This document shows, one piece after another, positions 1 through 5,167 of a stretch of 8,003 bases of DNA (position 1 is its first letter; each line of letters opens with the position of its first letter). The stretch comes from Chitinophagaceae bacterium (lineage in GTDB: Bacteria > Bacteroidota > Bacteroidia > Chitinophagales > Chitinophagaceae), in contig JANXWM010000042.1 of the NCBI GenBank assembly GCA_025351145.1, positions 1-8,003 of the forward strand, written 5' to 3'. The notes under the pieces are model-generated. The model was not told the DNA's origin. It saw only the letters and a list, made by a program, of their open reading frames with translations, and did no database searches. The position numbers were made by a program, and so were the translations under genes.

Positions 1-2
1 GG

Positions 3-212
3 GTAAAACAGAGCAAAGAAGCGATGCTTGAGCATGTATTCGGGTACCACAATTTAAAAGGAGAATATTTTAAAAATCCGATTTGGCAAACGGTAATGCA
101 TGTATTTAATCACGGCACTTACCACAGGGGACAAATAGTTACAATGCTGCACCATCTTGAGGTTAAAAAAATCCCTAATACAGATTTTATTGCCTGGTGC
201 AGGAGGAAGTAA
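3..212 (+). CDS. DinB family protein, C-terminal part (5' end outside window)
   Basis: The reading frame is open from the first bases of the window and stops at TAA 210-212, so about the last 69 residues are visible. The segment NHGTYHRGQIVTMLHHL is the C-terminal signature of DinB-like four-helix-bundle proteins (the DinB/YfiT group). In this family the histidines of the H-x-x-x-H-R-G-Q motif help bind a divalent metal. Members include thiol-dependent S-transferases and many damage-inducible proteins with no known substrate, so the reaction cannot be named here. The tail IAWCRRK is a plausible natural end. An internal ATG at 24 is not the start, because the frame continues upstream and the family is usually 150-170 residues long. 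Family assignment is confident; function is not. Confidence 0.85.
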   Translation, partial: VKQSKEAMLEHVFGYHNLKGEYFKNPIWQTVMHVFNHGTYHRGQIVTMLHHLEVKKIPNTDFIAWCRRK

Positions 213-217
213 ATTTT

Positions 218-257
218 GATTTGCTGATGTGAAAATTTGATGATGTGAAAATTTTAA
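218..257. repeat. Degenerate octamer tandem repeat, five units
   Basis: Just after the DinB stop codon the sequence reads as five consecutive 8-bp units: GATTTGCT, GATGTGAA, AATTTGAT, GATGTGAA, AATTTTAA. At the 16-bp level, 220-235 and 236-251 are tandem copies with a single mismatch. The sequence is non-coding on the + strand. The role is unknown; replication slippage is the simplest origin. Confidence 0.7.
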
Positions 258-285
258 TACCATCAAATAATTTCATGGCACCTTC

Positions 286-296
286 GTTGCGTCGCA
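286..296 (-). repeat. Dispersed repeat, half copy (copy A)
   Basis: GTTGCGTCGCA on the + strand is identical to one half of the dispersed repeat found at six other places in the window. The other half (ACTCTTGTRC) is not recognisable here. It faces copy C at 448-466, giving an inverted pair about 150 bp apart. It lies 3' of the DinB gene rather than directly upstream of a gene, unlike the five well-conserved copies. Confidence 0.55.
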
Positions 297-447
297 ATCC
301 TTTCATCTGTATATCTTTGGGCGGCTGTGGCTTCACAATTCATTAACCTCTTGTATGCGTGGTTTTATATGTTGCAAAACTTTTCTTTACTAATATTGTT
401 GTTTGTGATAAGCAAACCTGCTGCACATTGCTGAATAAAGATTTATC

Positions 448-466
448 GCACAAGAGTGCGACGCAA
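448..466 (+). repeat. Dispersed repeat, full copy upstream of the AAA+ gene (copy C)
   Basis: GCACAAGAGTGCGACGCAA is the exact reverse complement of 19 bases of the copy at 5879-5898. It lies 45 bp before the AAA+ ATPase start, pointing towards it. The similarity continues on the gene side as AGTTTAAT (471-478), comparable to AGCT-N-(A/C)AT in the copies upstream of murB, the barrel gene and the peptidase. Confidence 0.85.
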
Positions 467-511
467 GAGAAGTTTAATTAATAACCCTAAGCCGGGTTTA
501 AAAAAATAATT

Positions 512-2053
512 ATGAAAATACACGATATAAAAACATTGGGCGAATTAAGGAAAAGCGGTTATAAACCGCTAACGGTAAAAGATGAACTGCGCAAAAACCT
601 TGTTGAAAAAATACGCAACAAGGAAACTACTTTCCCTGGAATTATTGGCTACGAAGATTCTGTTATTCCTGACACAGAAAGAGCGCTGCTAAGCCGACAC
701 AACATTCTTTTTCTGGGTTTACGCGGACAGGCAAAAACCCGTATGGCGCGGCAAATGACGGAGCTGCTGGATGAGTATATCCCGGTGGTAGCAGGCAGTG
801 AAATCAACGACGATCCTATGGCACCGCAAAGCAAATATGCCATGGATATGATTGCCGGTCATGGTGATGAAACACCCATTCACTGGCTGCACAGAAGTGA
901 ACGTTATGGCGAAAAACTTGCAACACCAGATGTAAGTGTGGCAGATTTAATCGGCGACATTGACCCGATAAAAGCAGCCAATTTAAAACTGAGTTTTGCG
1001 GATGAAAAAGTAATTCATTACGGCATTATTCCGCGCAGTAACCGTGGCATATTTGTGATCAACGAAATACCCGATCTGCAGGCACGCATACAAGTTGCGT
1101 TATTCAATATTTTAGAAGAAGGTGATATACAGATCCGTGGTTTTAAACTGCGCATGCCGCTGGATATTTTGTTTGTATTCACCGCTAACCCCGAAGATTA
1201 TACCAACCGCGGAAGTATTGTTACGCCGCTGAAAGATCGCATACAAAGCCAGATATTAACACACTATCCAAAAGACATTGAAGTATCGCTTGCTATTACA
1301 GAGCAGGAAGCTAATGTAAATGCAGAACAACAACAAAAAGTTACGATCAGTGATCTTGTAAAACGTTTGATAGAGCAGGTTGCATTTGAAGCGAGAACCA
1401 ATGAATATGTTGACAAGAAAAGTGGTGTAAGTGCAAGGCTAACCATTGCTGCTTTTGAAAATGCCATCAGCAGTGCAGAACGCAGGGCGCTTGTATTTAA
1501 CGAGGCCCACACACAGGTTTGGATCAGTGATCTTGCGGGTATTATTCCGAGTATAACGGGTAAGATAGAACTGGTGTACGAAGGTGAGCAGGAAGGTCCA
1601 TACCAGGTGGCATTGAACCTTGTTGATAAATCAATACGCACAATGTTTTTGCAATACTTTCCAAACCCGGAAGCGCAGAAAAAAAGAAAGATAACAGGCA
1701 AAGCATCCATGCAGGAAAAAGAAGCAGATGGACCTTATAAAACCATTACACGATGGTTCGACAAAGGCAACCATCTTGACCTGATGGTGGATATGAAAGA
1801 TGCAGAAAAAATTACTGCACTGTACAGTGTGGATGGTTTGTACAGCATTGTAAAAAAACATTTTCCTTTAGCGAATGAAAAAGAATGTGCGTTGCTGATG
1901 GAATTTGTTTTACATGGATTAAGCGCTTATTCGCTCATCAGCAAGAAAGTGATTGAAGGTAAAATACAATTTAAAGATTTAATTGGCAGCATGATGAACC
2001 TTGGGCAAATGAATATGGAAGATGGTGATTTGAGTGATGATGATTTCAGGTAA
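512..2053 (+). CDS. ChlI/MoxR-like AAA+ ATPase
   Basis: This 513-residue cytoplasmic protein has one AAA+ module in its first half and an alpha-helical C-terminal half. The P-loop is at residues 69-76 (GLRGQAKT) and is non-canonical, with Ala where the last Gly of GxxGxGK[ST] normally sits. Walker B is GIFVINE at 179-185, with Asn replacing the usual Asp and Glu185 kept. Sensor 1 is in FTANPEDY (Asn226), and an arginine-finger candidate is Arg243 in PLKDRI. The insert with SVADLIGDIDP (142-152) and IQIRGFKLRMP (206-216) resembles magnesium-chelatase I and MoxR-type ATPases. Relatives are often auto-annotated as magnesium chelatase or as sigma-54-interacting regulators; neither fits well, because there is no DNA-binding domain or bacteriochlorophyll context. 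Such ATPases usually work with a von Willebrand A domain partner, but none follows here. The C-terminus is acidic (GDLSDDDFR). The start at 512 is the first in-frame ATG, preceded by an A-rich leader. Family is firm; client is unknown. Confidence 0.88.
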   Translation: MKIHDIKTLGELRKSGYKPLTVKDELRKNLVEKIRNKETTFPGIIGYEDSVIPDTERALLSRHNILFLGLRGQAKTRMARQMTELLDEYIPVVAGSEINDDPMAPQSKYAMDMIAGHGDETPIHWLHRSERYGEKLATPDVSVADLIGDIDPIKAANLKLSFADEKVIHYGIIPRSNRGIFVINEIPDLQARIQVALFNILEEGDIQIRGFKLRMPLDILFVFTANPEDYTNRGSIVTPLKDRIQSQILTHYPKDIEVSLAITEQEANVNAEQQQKVTISDLVKRLIEQVAFEARTNEYVDKKSGVSARLTIAAFENAISSAERRALVFNEAHTQVWISDLAGIIPSITGKIELVYEGEQEGPYQVALNLVDKSIRTMFLQYFPNPEAQKKRKITGKASMQEKEADGPYKTITRWFDKGNHLDLMVDMKDAEKITALYSVDGLYSIVKKHFPLANEKECALLMEFVLHGLSAYSLISKKVIEGKIQFKDLIGSMMNLGQMNMEDGDLSDDDFR

Positions 2054-2062
2054 GAACCCCAT

Positions 2063-2074
2063 CCCCTAAAGGGG
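2063..2074. repeat. Short palindrome CCCCTAAAGGGG after the AAA+ stop codon
   Basis: CCCC (2063-2066), TAAA, GGGG (2071-2074) can form a small GC-rich hairpin 10 bp after the stop codon. No T-run follows, so on its own it is not a factor-independent terminator. It could protect the mRNA 3' end or be a short intergenic palindrome. Confidence 0.5.
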
Positions 2075-2080
2075 TGTAAG

Positions 2081-2137
2081 AAAAAAGGTTTGCAGTTTTG
2101 GAATACATTTTTTTGTACCAAACTGCAAACATTTTTT
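2081..2137. terminator. Bidirectional factor-independent terminator between convergent genes
   Basis: The arm GTTTGCAGTTTTGG (2088-2101) pairs with CCAAACTGCAAAC (2118-2130), with one bulged T. The right arm is followed by a T-run (2132-2137) on the + strand, and the left arm is preceded by an A-run (2081-2086) that becomes a T-run on the - strand. It sits between the stop codons of the convergent AAA+ gene (2053) and the secreted-protein gene (2198), so it can end transcription from both sides. Confidence 0.85.
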
Positions 2138-2146
2138 CATCGTCTC

Positions 2147-2166
2147 TTGCGTTGCACATTTGTACG
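2147..2166 (-). repeat. Dispersed repeat, diverged copy (copy F)
   Basis: TTGCGTTGCACATTTGTACG matches the dispersed repeat at 17 of 20 positions. The stem bases GTAC and GTGC (read on the - strand) are kept, and two of the three differences fall in the 4-base spacer between them. It lies between two convergent genes, downstream of both, which is the exception to the upstream placement of the good copies. Confidence 0.65.
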
Positions 2167-2197
2167 CTAACAATTCTATTGAGACATGCGCACCTGC

Positions 2198-3061
2198 TTA
2201 CTTTATCAGCAAGCCAGCCTTTATGCCAAACGTTGAAGAGAAGCCAGGGCTGTTGCCAAGTCTTGCATTTGCGTAGTTATATGCCGTTGTGTTATCATTA
2301 ATAGAATAATAATTTTCATTTGGTTTTTTATTATCTGCCCCATATCCTAATCCCCAGTAAACATCAATGAGAAATTTTTCGCCAAAAACCCATTGCTTGC
2401 CAAACTCTATTTGCAAAGCACCAAACGTTACGTTTTGCTTTTCTATCACATAGTCATTAGTGCCTTTATAAGCAATCCGGTTTTCACTGTAGTTACCTAT
2501 GTAAAAAACGGGTTTTGCATAAGCACCCTGCATAATATGCGTGAACCTTGTTCTGCCAAAAAGAAAATCGGGCCATTTATTGAATTTATAACCAGCGGAG
2601 GCAAAAAAACCAAACTGGCTTCTGTTTACCGTTGTAAGATTGTTATTGTAATAATCAAGTTGCTGGTTTTTTCCTAAGCCTATTATACCAAGCGAAAGTT
2701 CGTAGCTTTTGCCTACACCTGTACTTTTTTCAAAACTAAACTCTGAATAACCAAGCAGGGGCGCCAAAAAATTAATTTTAATCGCCTTGGTTAATTGCCC
2801 TGTATAATTAGCAGTGTCTTTAATATCTGTCGTAAAAATATCAACGTGGCCATTTTCGTATATTACTTTGCTCACCTGGTTTTTATCTACAGCATATAAA
2901 GGCCCATCAATGTTGTCAAATAGTTTGTATTTTATTTCACTTGTACCAACCTCAATAACTTTGGCTTTAATCACCTGCCCGCTTCTTTTAACGATCTGGT
3001 CCTGAGCAAAAAGCATGTTGCTAATAAAAAGTGCTGCTAATAAAATAATAAGATGCTTCAT
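2198..3061 (-). CDS. Exported protein of unknown function, probably outer-membrane or periplasmic
   Basis: I do not recognise a named family for this 287-residue protein. Residues 1-19 form a signal peptide with a hydrophobic core and a cleavage site before QDQ. Residues 26-71 (VKRSGQVIKAKVIEVG through VIYENG) resemble a small N-terminal beta module common in Bacteroidetes exported proteins, which contains I-K-Y-K, a GPLY turn and an I-Y-x-N-G end. From about residue 94 the chain alternates aromatic and glycine-rich beta segments (LSLGIIGLG, FGFFASAGYKF, VFGEKFLIDVYWGLGYGA) and ends in GIKAGLLIK, consistent with an outer-membrane beta-barrel or a barrel-like lipid-binding fold. No catalytic motif is visible. 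It starts 62 bp after the murB stop codon on the same strand, with no terminator-like hairpin or clear promoter in the gap, so it may be co-transcribed with murB. The stop codon is followed by the bidirectional terminator at 2081-2137. Confidence 0.75.
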   Translation of the reverse strand: MKHLIILLAALFISNMLFAQDQIVKRSGQVIKAKVIEVGTSEIKYKLFDNIDGPLYAVDKNQVSKVIYENGHVDIFTTDIKDTANYTGQLTKAIKINFLAPLLGYSEFSFEKSTGVGKSYELSLGIIGLGKNQQLDYYNNNLTTVNRSQFGFFASAGYKFNKWPDFLFGRTRFTHIMQGAYAKPVFYIGNYSENRIAYKGTNDYVIEKQNVTFGALQIEFGKQWVFGEKFLIDVYWGLGYGADNKKPNENYYSINDNTTAYNYANARLGNSPGFSSTFGIKAGLLIK

Positions 3062-3123
3062 ATGTCAAGTTTAGCTCAACAGACATGCGAATAGAACAAA
3101 CCGTTGCATTGAGAAAAAGTATT

Positions 3124-4146
3124 TTAAATAATGTTCACTTCCCGTTCCAGCTCAATGCCAAATTTACTTTTAACGCTGTCAATAATTTTTGTGGATAAAG
3201 CATAAATCTCCTCCCCTTTTGCGTTTCCGTAATTTACCAAGACCAACGCCTGCTTTGCGTGACAGCCTGTATCGCCTTCACGGTAACCTTTCCAGCTACA
3301 TTGTTCTATCAGCCAACCCGCCGCAACTTTGGTATTTTCAGAACCTGACGCATATCCAACCATATCAGGAAACAACATCTTTAATTCATTAAACTGAATA
3401 TGGGGTATTGCTGGGTTTTTAAAAAAGCTGCCCGCATTGCCAATCACTTTTGGGTCAGGTAGTTTACTGCTGCGGATATTAATAACAACCTGAGATATAG
3501 ATTTTATAGAAAGCTCCCTCACGTTCATTTTTTCCAGTTCCTGTTCTATGGCACCGTATGAAATATTAAAAACCGGTTGCTTTCTCAAACGAAATGTTAC
3601 ATTCAAAATAACAAACGCGTCTTTATGTTTCCGTTTGAATATACTTTCACGGTAACCAAATGCACAATCACCTGCGGAAAATTTTTGAACAATATTTTCA
3701 TGTATGTGGTAAGCTTCCAATTCTTCAAATACATCTTTTATCTCCACCCCATAGGCTCCAATATTCTGCATGGGCGATGCGCCCACATTACCCGGAATTA
3801 AACTCAGGTTTTCAACCCCGGCATAACCATTATCAATGCAGTGCAGCACAAAGCCATGCCAGTTTTCACCAGCACTTGCTTTTACATAAAAAAATGTTTC
3901 ATCTTCGTTTACAAGCTCAATGCCTTTTAATTCATTTTTTAAAACAAGCCCGTCGAAATCTTTTGTAAACAGTATGTTGCTGCCGCCACCGAGAATAAGG
4001 AGTTTGTGGTTTGTAGTTTGTAGTTTGTAGTTGGCAATAAGTTCTTCTAATTGAACTATCGATGAAAAGTTAGCAAAATACCTTGCGTTTGCATTAATGC
4101 CAAACGAATTGTAATTACGCAGTGAAATATTTTCCTGAATTTGCAT
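3124..4146 (-). CDS. murB: UDP-N-acetylenolpyruvoylglucosamine reductase (MurB)
   Basis: MurB is the cytoplasmic flavoenzyme that reduces UDP-GlcNAc-enolpyruvate with NADPH to UDP-N-acetylmuramate, the second committed step of peptidoglycan synthesis. FAD-binding motifs are ILGGGSN (51-57) and IPGNVGASPMQNIGAYGVE (117-135). FGYRESIFK (163-171) holds the Tyr-Arg pair of type I enzymes. GNAGSFFKNP (236-245) holds the proton-donor Ser240. AAGWLIEQ (275-282) is substrate-binding, and LEREV (333-337) holds the conserved catalytic Glu near the end. I chose ATG at 4144-4146, giving 340 residues, close to the E. coli length of 342 and starting directly with ENISLRNYNSFGINA, the usual N-terminus. The frame is open to an ATG ending at 4239, but that extension of 31 residues begins inside a dispersed repeat and has no homology to MurB. 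Residues 39-50 (NYKLQTTNHKLL) are encoded by a heptamer tandem repeat. Assignment is very firm. Confidence 0.97.
   Translation of the reverse strand: MQIQENISLRNYNSFGINANARYFANFSSIVQLEELIANYKLQTTNHKLLILGGGSNILFTKDFDGLVLKNELKGIELVNEDETFFYVKASAGENWHGFVLHCIDNGYAGVENLSLIPGNVGASPMQNIGAYGVEIKDVFEELEAYHIHENIVQKFSAGDCAFGYRESIFKRKHKDAFVILNVTFRLRKQPVFNISYGAIEQELEKMNVRELSIKSISQVVINIRSSKLPDPKVIGNAGSFFKNPAIPHIQFNELKMLFPDMVGYASGSENTKVAAGWLIEQCSWKGYREGDTGCHAKQALVLVNYGNAKGEEIYALSTKIIDSVKSKFGIELEREVNII
4002..4029. repeat. Heptamer tandem repeat within murB (4 units)
   Basis: On the + strand the units are GTTTGTG, GTTTGTA, GTTTGTA, GTTTGTA. On the murB coding strand they read CTACAAA three times and CCACAAA once. 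The block encodes the segment around residues 40-50, between the first FAD-domain helix and the GGGSN loop. Because 7 is not a multiple of 3, gain or loss of one unit would shift the murB frame; a gain or loss of three units would keep it. Confidence 0.85.
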
Positions 4147-4227
4147 GAGCGAAAATAATGAAATAAGAAAGCACAAAAACAATTGTGATTTGTATGTACC
4201 AGGCTGAACAGCTTTAATGAAGCTTTG

Positions 4228-4250
4228 GTTGCGTCGCACACTTGTACGTT
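4228..4250 (-). repeat. Dispersed repeat, full copy upstream of murB (copy B)
   Basis: GTTGCGTCGCACACTTGTAC followed by GTT, one mismatch from the 23-bp copy at 4311-4333 in inverted orientation. It points towards murB, 81 bp before the chosen start codon, and on the murB side continues as AGCTTCAT, the same extension seen at other copies. Confidence 0.9.
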
Positions 4251-4310
4251 CGGATCTTTATTGGGCATAGCGCCACGTTCCCGCTTCGGTAAAAGCTCCA
4301 TCAACTTCCA

Positions 4311-4333
4311 AACGTACAAGAGTGCGACGCAAC
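4311..4333 (+). repeat. Dispersed repeat, full copy upstream of yggS (copy G)
   Basis: AACGTACAAGAGTGCGACGC followed by AAC. With copy B it makes an inverted repeat that extends to 27 bp per arm (4228-4254 and 4307-4333, 25 of 27 matching) around about 52 bp. It points towards yggS, 115 bp before its start and upstream of the predicted -7 box. The gene-side extension AGYT-N-(A/C)AT is not recognisable in this copy. Confidence 0.9.
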
Positions 4334-4425
4334 AGCCGATGCTATGAAATACTCAAGCCCGGCCCATAGTGCCTTTAAAAAAACTTACCGCTTAAAACTT
4401 ATTACTTACAACTTTACCACCGCTT

Positions 4426-4433
4426 TATCTTTG
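4426..4433 (+). promoter_or_regulatory. Candidate Bacteroidetes-type -7 box for yggS
   Basis: TATCTTTG matches the Bacteroidetes primary-sigma -7 consensus TAnnTTTG exactly. It lies 15 bp before the yggS start codon, which would give a leader of roughly 10 bases. The -33 region around 4400-4408 has only TTAC rather than TTTG, so support comes mainly from the -7 box and its position. Confidence 0.5.
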
Positions 4434-4448
4434 CCACAAATTGAATGA

Positions 4449-5120
4449 ATGGCCATAAATAAAGACGCATATTTACAACTCGCCGAAGATTTAAAGAACA
4501 AAAATATTACGCTTGTTGCTGTAAGCAAAACCAAGCCTGCTGAAGATATTCTTGCATTGTACGAACTTGGCCAAAGAGATTTTGGTGAAAATTATGTGCA
4601 GGAATTAGTAGACAAGCAGGCATTATTGCCACCCGATATACGCTGGCATTTTATTGGTCATTTACAAAGCAATAAAGTAAAATATATTGCCGGTTTTGTA
4701 CACCTGGTTCATGGCGTTGACAGCTATAAACTGCTCGTTGAAATTAATAAGCAGGCGGCCAAAGCTAACCGTATAATAGATTGTTTGCTTCAGGTGCATA
4801 TTGCACAGGAAGAAACCAAATTTGGATTTAATGATGAAGAATTGAACGATGCAATAAAGCAATTACTGCAACTGAATAACATTTGCATAACCGGCTTTAT
4901 GGGCATGGCTTCGTTTACGGATGACCTTGAAAAAGTAAGAAGCGAATTCAAATATCTTAAATATCTTTTTGATAAATACAAACAACCACAAACTGCGAAC
5001 TGCAAAATTGAAACCCTTTCCATGGGCATGAGCAGCGATTACAAAATTGCCGTAGAAGAAGGCAGTAATATGGTACGCATTGGCAGCCTTTTGTTTGGCG
5101 AACGCGTATATAATAAATAA
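4449..5120 (+). CDS. yggS: YggS/PLPBP-family pyridoxal-phosphate homeostasis protein
   Basis: This 223-residue cytoplasmic protein has the single TIM-barrel fold of the YggS/YlmE/PROSC family, which binds pyridoxal 5'-phosphate and affects PLP and amino/keto-acid homeostasis without a known catalytic reaction. The PLP lysine is Lys27 in VAVSKTKP. Other family motifs follow in order: FGENYVQEL (45-53), WHFIGHLQSNK (66-76), HGVDS (88-92), VHIAQEETKFGF (116-127), GFMGMASF (149-156), LSMGMSSDY (190-198) and MVRIGSLLFGER (208-219), the last contacting the phosphate. The start at 4449 gives MAINKD; an ATG four bases earlier is in another frame. The segment QPQTANCKI (179-187), just before LSMGMS, is encoded by a heptamer repeat related to the one in murB. 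A terminator hairpin follows directly. In many bacteria the gene sits near cell-division genes; here it diverges from murB. Assignment is firm. Confidence 0.96.
   Translation: MAINKDAYLQLAEDLKNKNITLVAVSKTKPAEDILALYELGQRDFGENYVQELVDKQALLPPDIRWHFIGHLQSNKVKYIAGFVHLVHGVDSYKLLVEINKQAAKANRIIDCLLQVHIAQEETKFGFNDEELNDAIKQLLQLNNICITGFMGMASFTDDLEKVRSEFKYLKYLFDKYKQPQTANCKIETLSMGMSSDYKIAVEEGSNMVRIGSLLFGERVYNK
4986..5006. repeat. Degenerate heptamer repeat within yggS (3 units)
   Basis: The units CCACAAA, CTGCGAA and CTGCAAA lie in tandem, in the same sequence family as the CTACAAA/CCACAAA units on the murB coding strand. They encode QTANCK next to the conserved LSMGMS motif. The unit CCACAAA is identical in the two genes. 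Confidence 0.65.
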
Positions 5121-5154
5121 AATTGCCCGCTCAAAATTGAGCAGGCAATTTTTT
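5121..5154. terminator. Factor-independent terminator after yggS, probably bidirectional
   Basis: TTGCC-C-GCTC (5123-5132) pairs with GAGC-A-GGCAA (5139-5148), with one C/A mismatch and a 6-base loop. A run of six T follows (5149-5154). The bases before the left arm are A-rich (taaataaaa), which gives a weaker U-rich tail on the opposite strand, so it can also serve the convergent barrel gene whose stop codon is at 5168. Confidence 0.88.
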
Positions 5155-5167
5155 GATATTAACGCAA

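Larger units (their letters stand above)
213..511. other. Intergenic region between the DinB gene and the AAA+ gene
   Basis: These 299 bases hold no convincing gene. They contain the octamer repeat (218-257), a half copy of the dispersed repeat (286-296) and a full copy in inverted orientation (448-466). A TATCTTTG at 312-319 matches the Bacteroidetes -7 consensus TAnnTTTG. It has a TTG at 287-289, 22 bases upstream, but it sits nearly 200 bp from the next start codon, so I do not call it as the AAA+ gene promoter. No terminator-like hairpin with a T-run is visible after the DinB gene. Confidence 0.6.
4147..4448. other. Divergent intergenic region between murB and yggS
   Basis: About 300 bases without a credible gene. 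It contains the leader of murB (4147-4227), an inverted pair of dispersed repeats (4228-4250 and 4311-4333) around a 60-bp centre, and the yggS promoter candidate at 4426-4433. Minus-strand open frames cross the region, but they run through the repeats and lack recognisable domains. Confidence 0.65.

Noticed and set aside
1264..1710. Open frame of 148 codons on the - strand inside the AAA+ gene
   Set aside because: It is antisense to a clear gene, and the Ser/Leu-rich product has no domain.
3062..3123. An eighth copy of the dispersed repeat before the exported-protein gene (CCGTTGCATTGAG)
   Set aside because: Only about six bases match the core and the GTGCGAC part is missing, so it is within chance.
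4056..4319. Open frame of 87 codons on the - strand between murB and yggS
   Set aside because: It overlaps the 5' part of murB in another frame and runs through both arms of the inverted repeat, and the product shows no domain. It is a by-product of the repeat sequence.
4228..4333. The inverted repeat pair as a factor-independent terminator
   Set aside because: It lies between divergent genes, where no transcript needs ending. The loop is over 50 bases and no T-run follows either arm.
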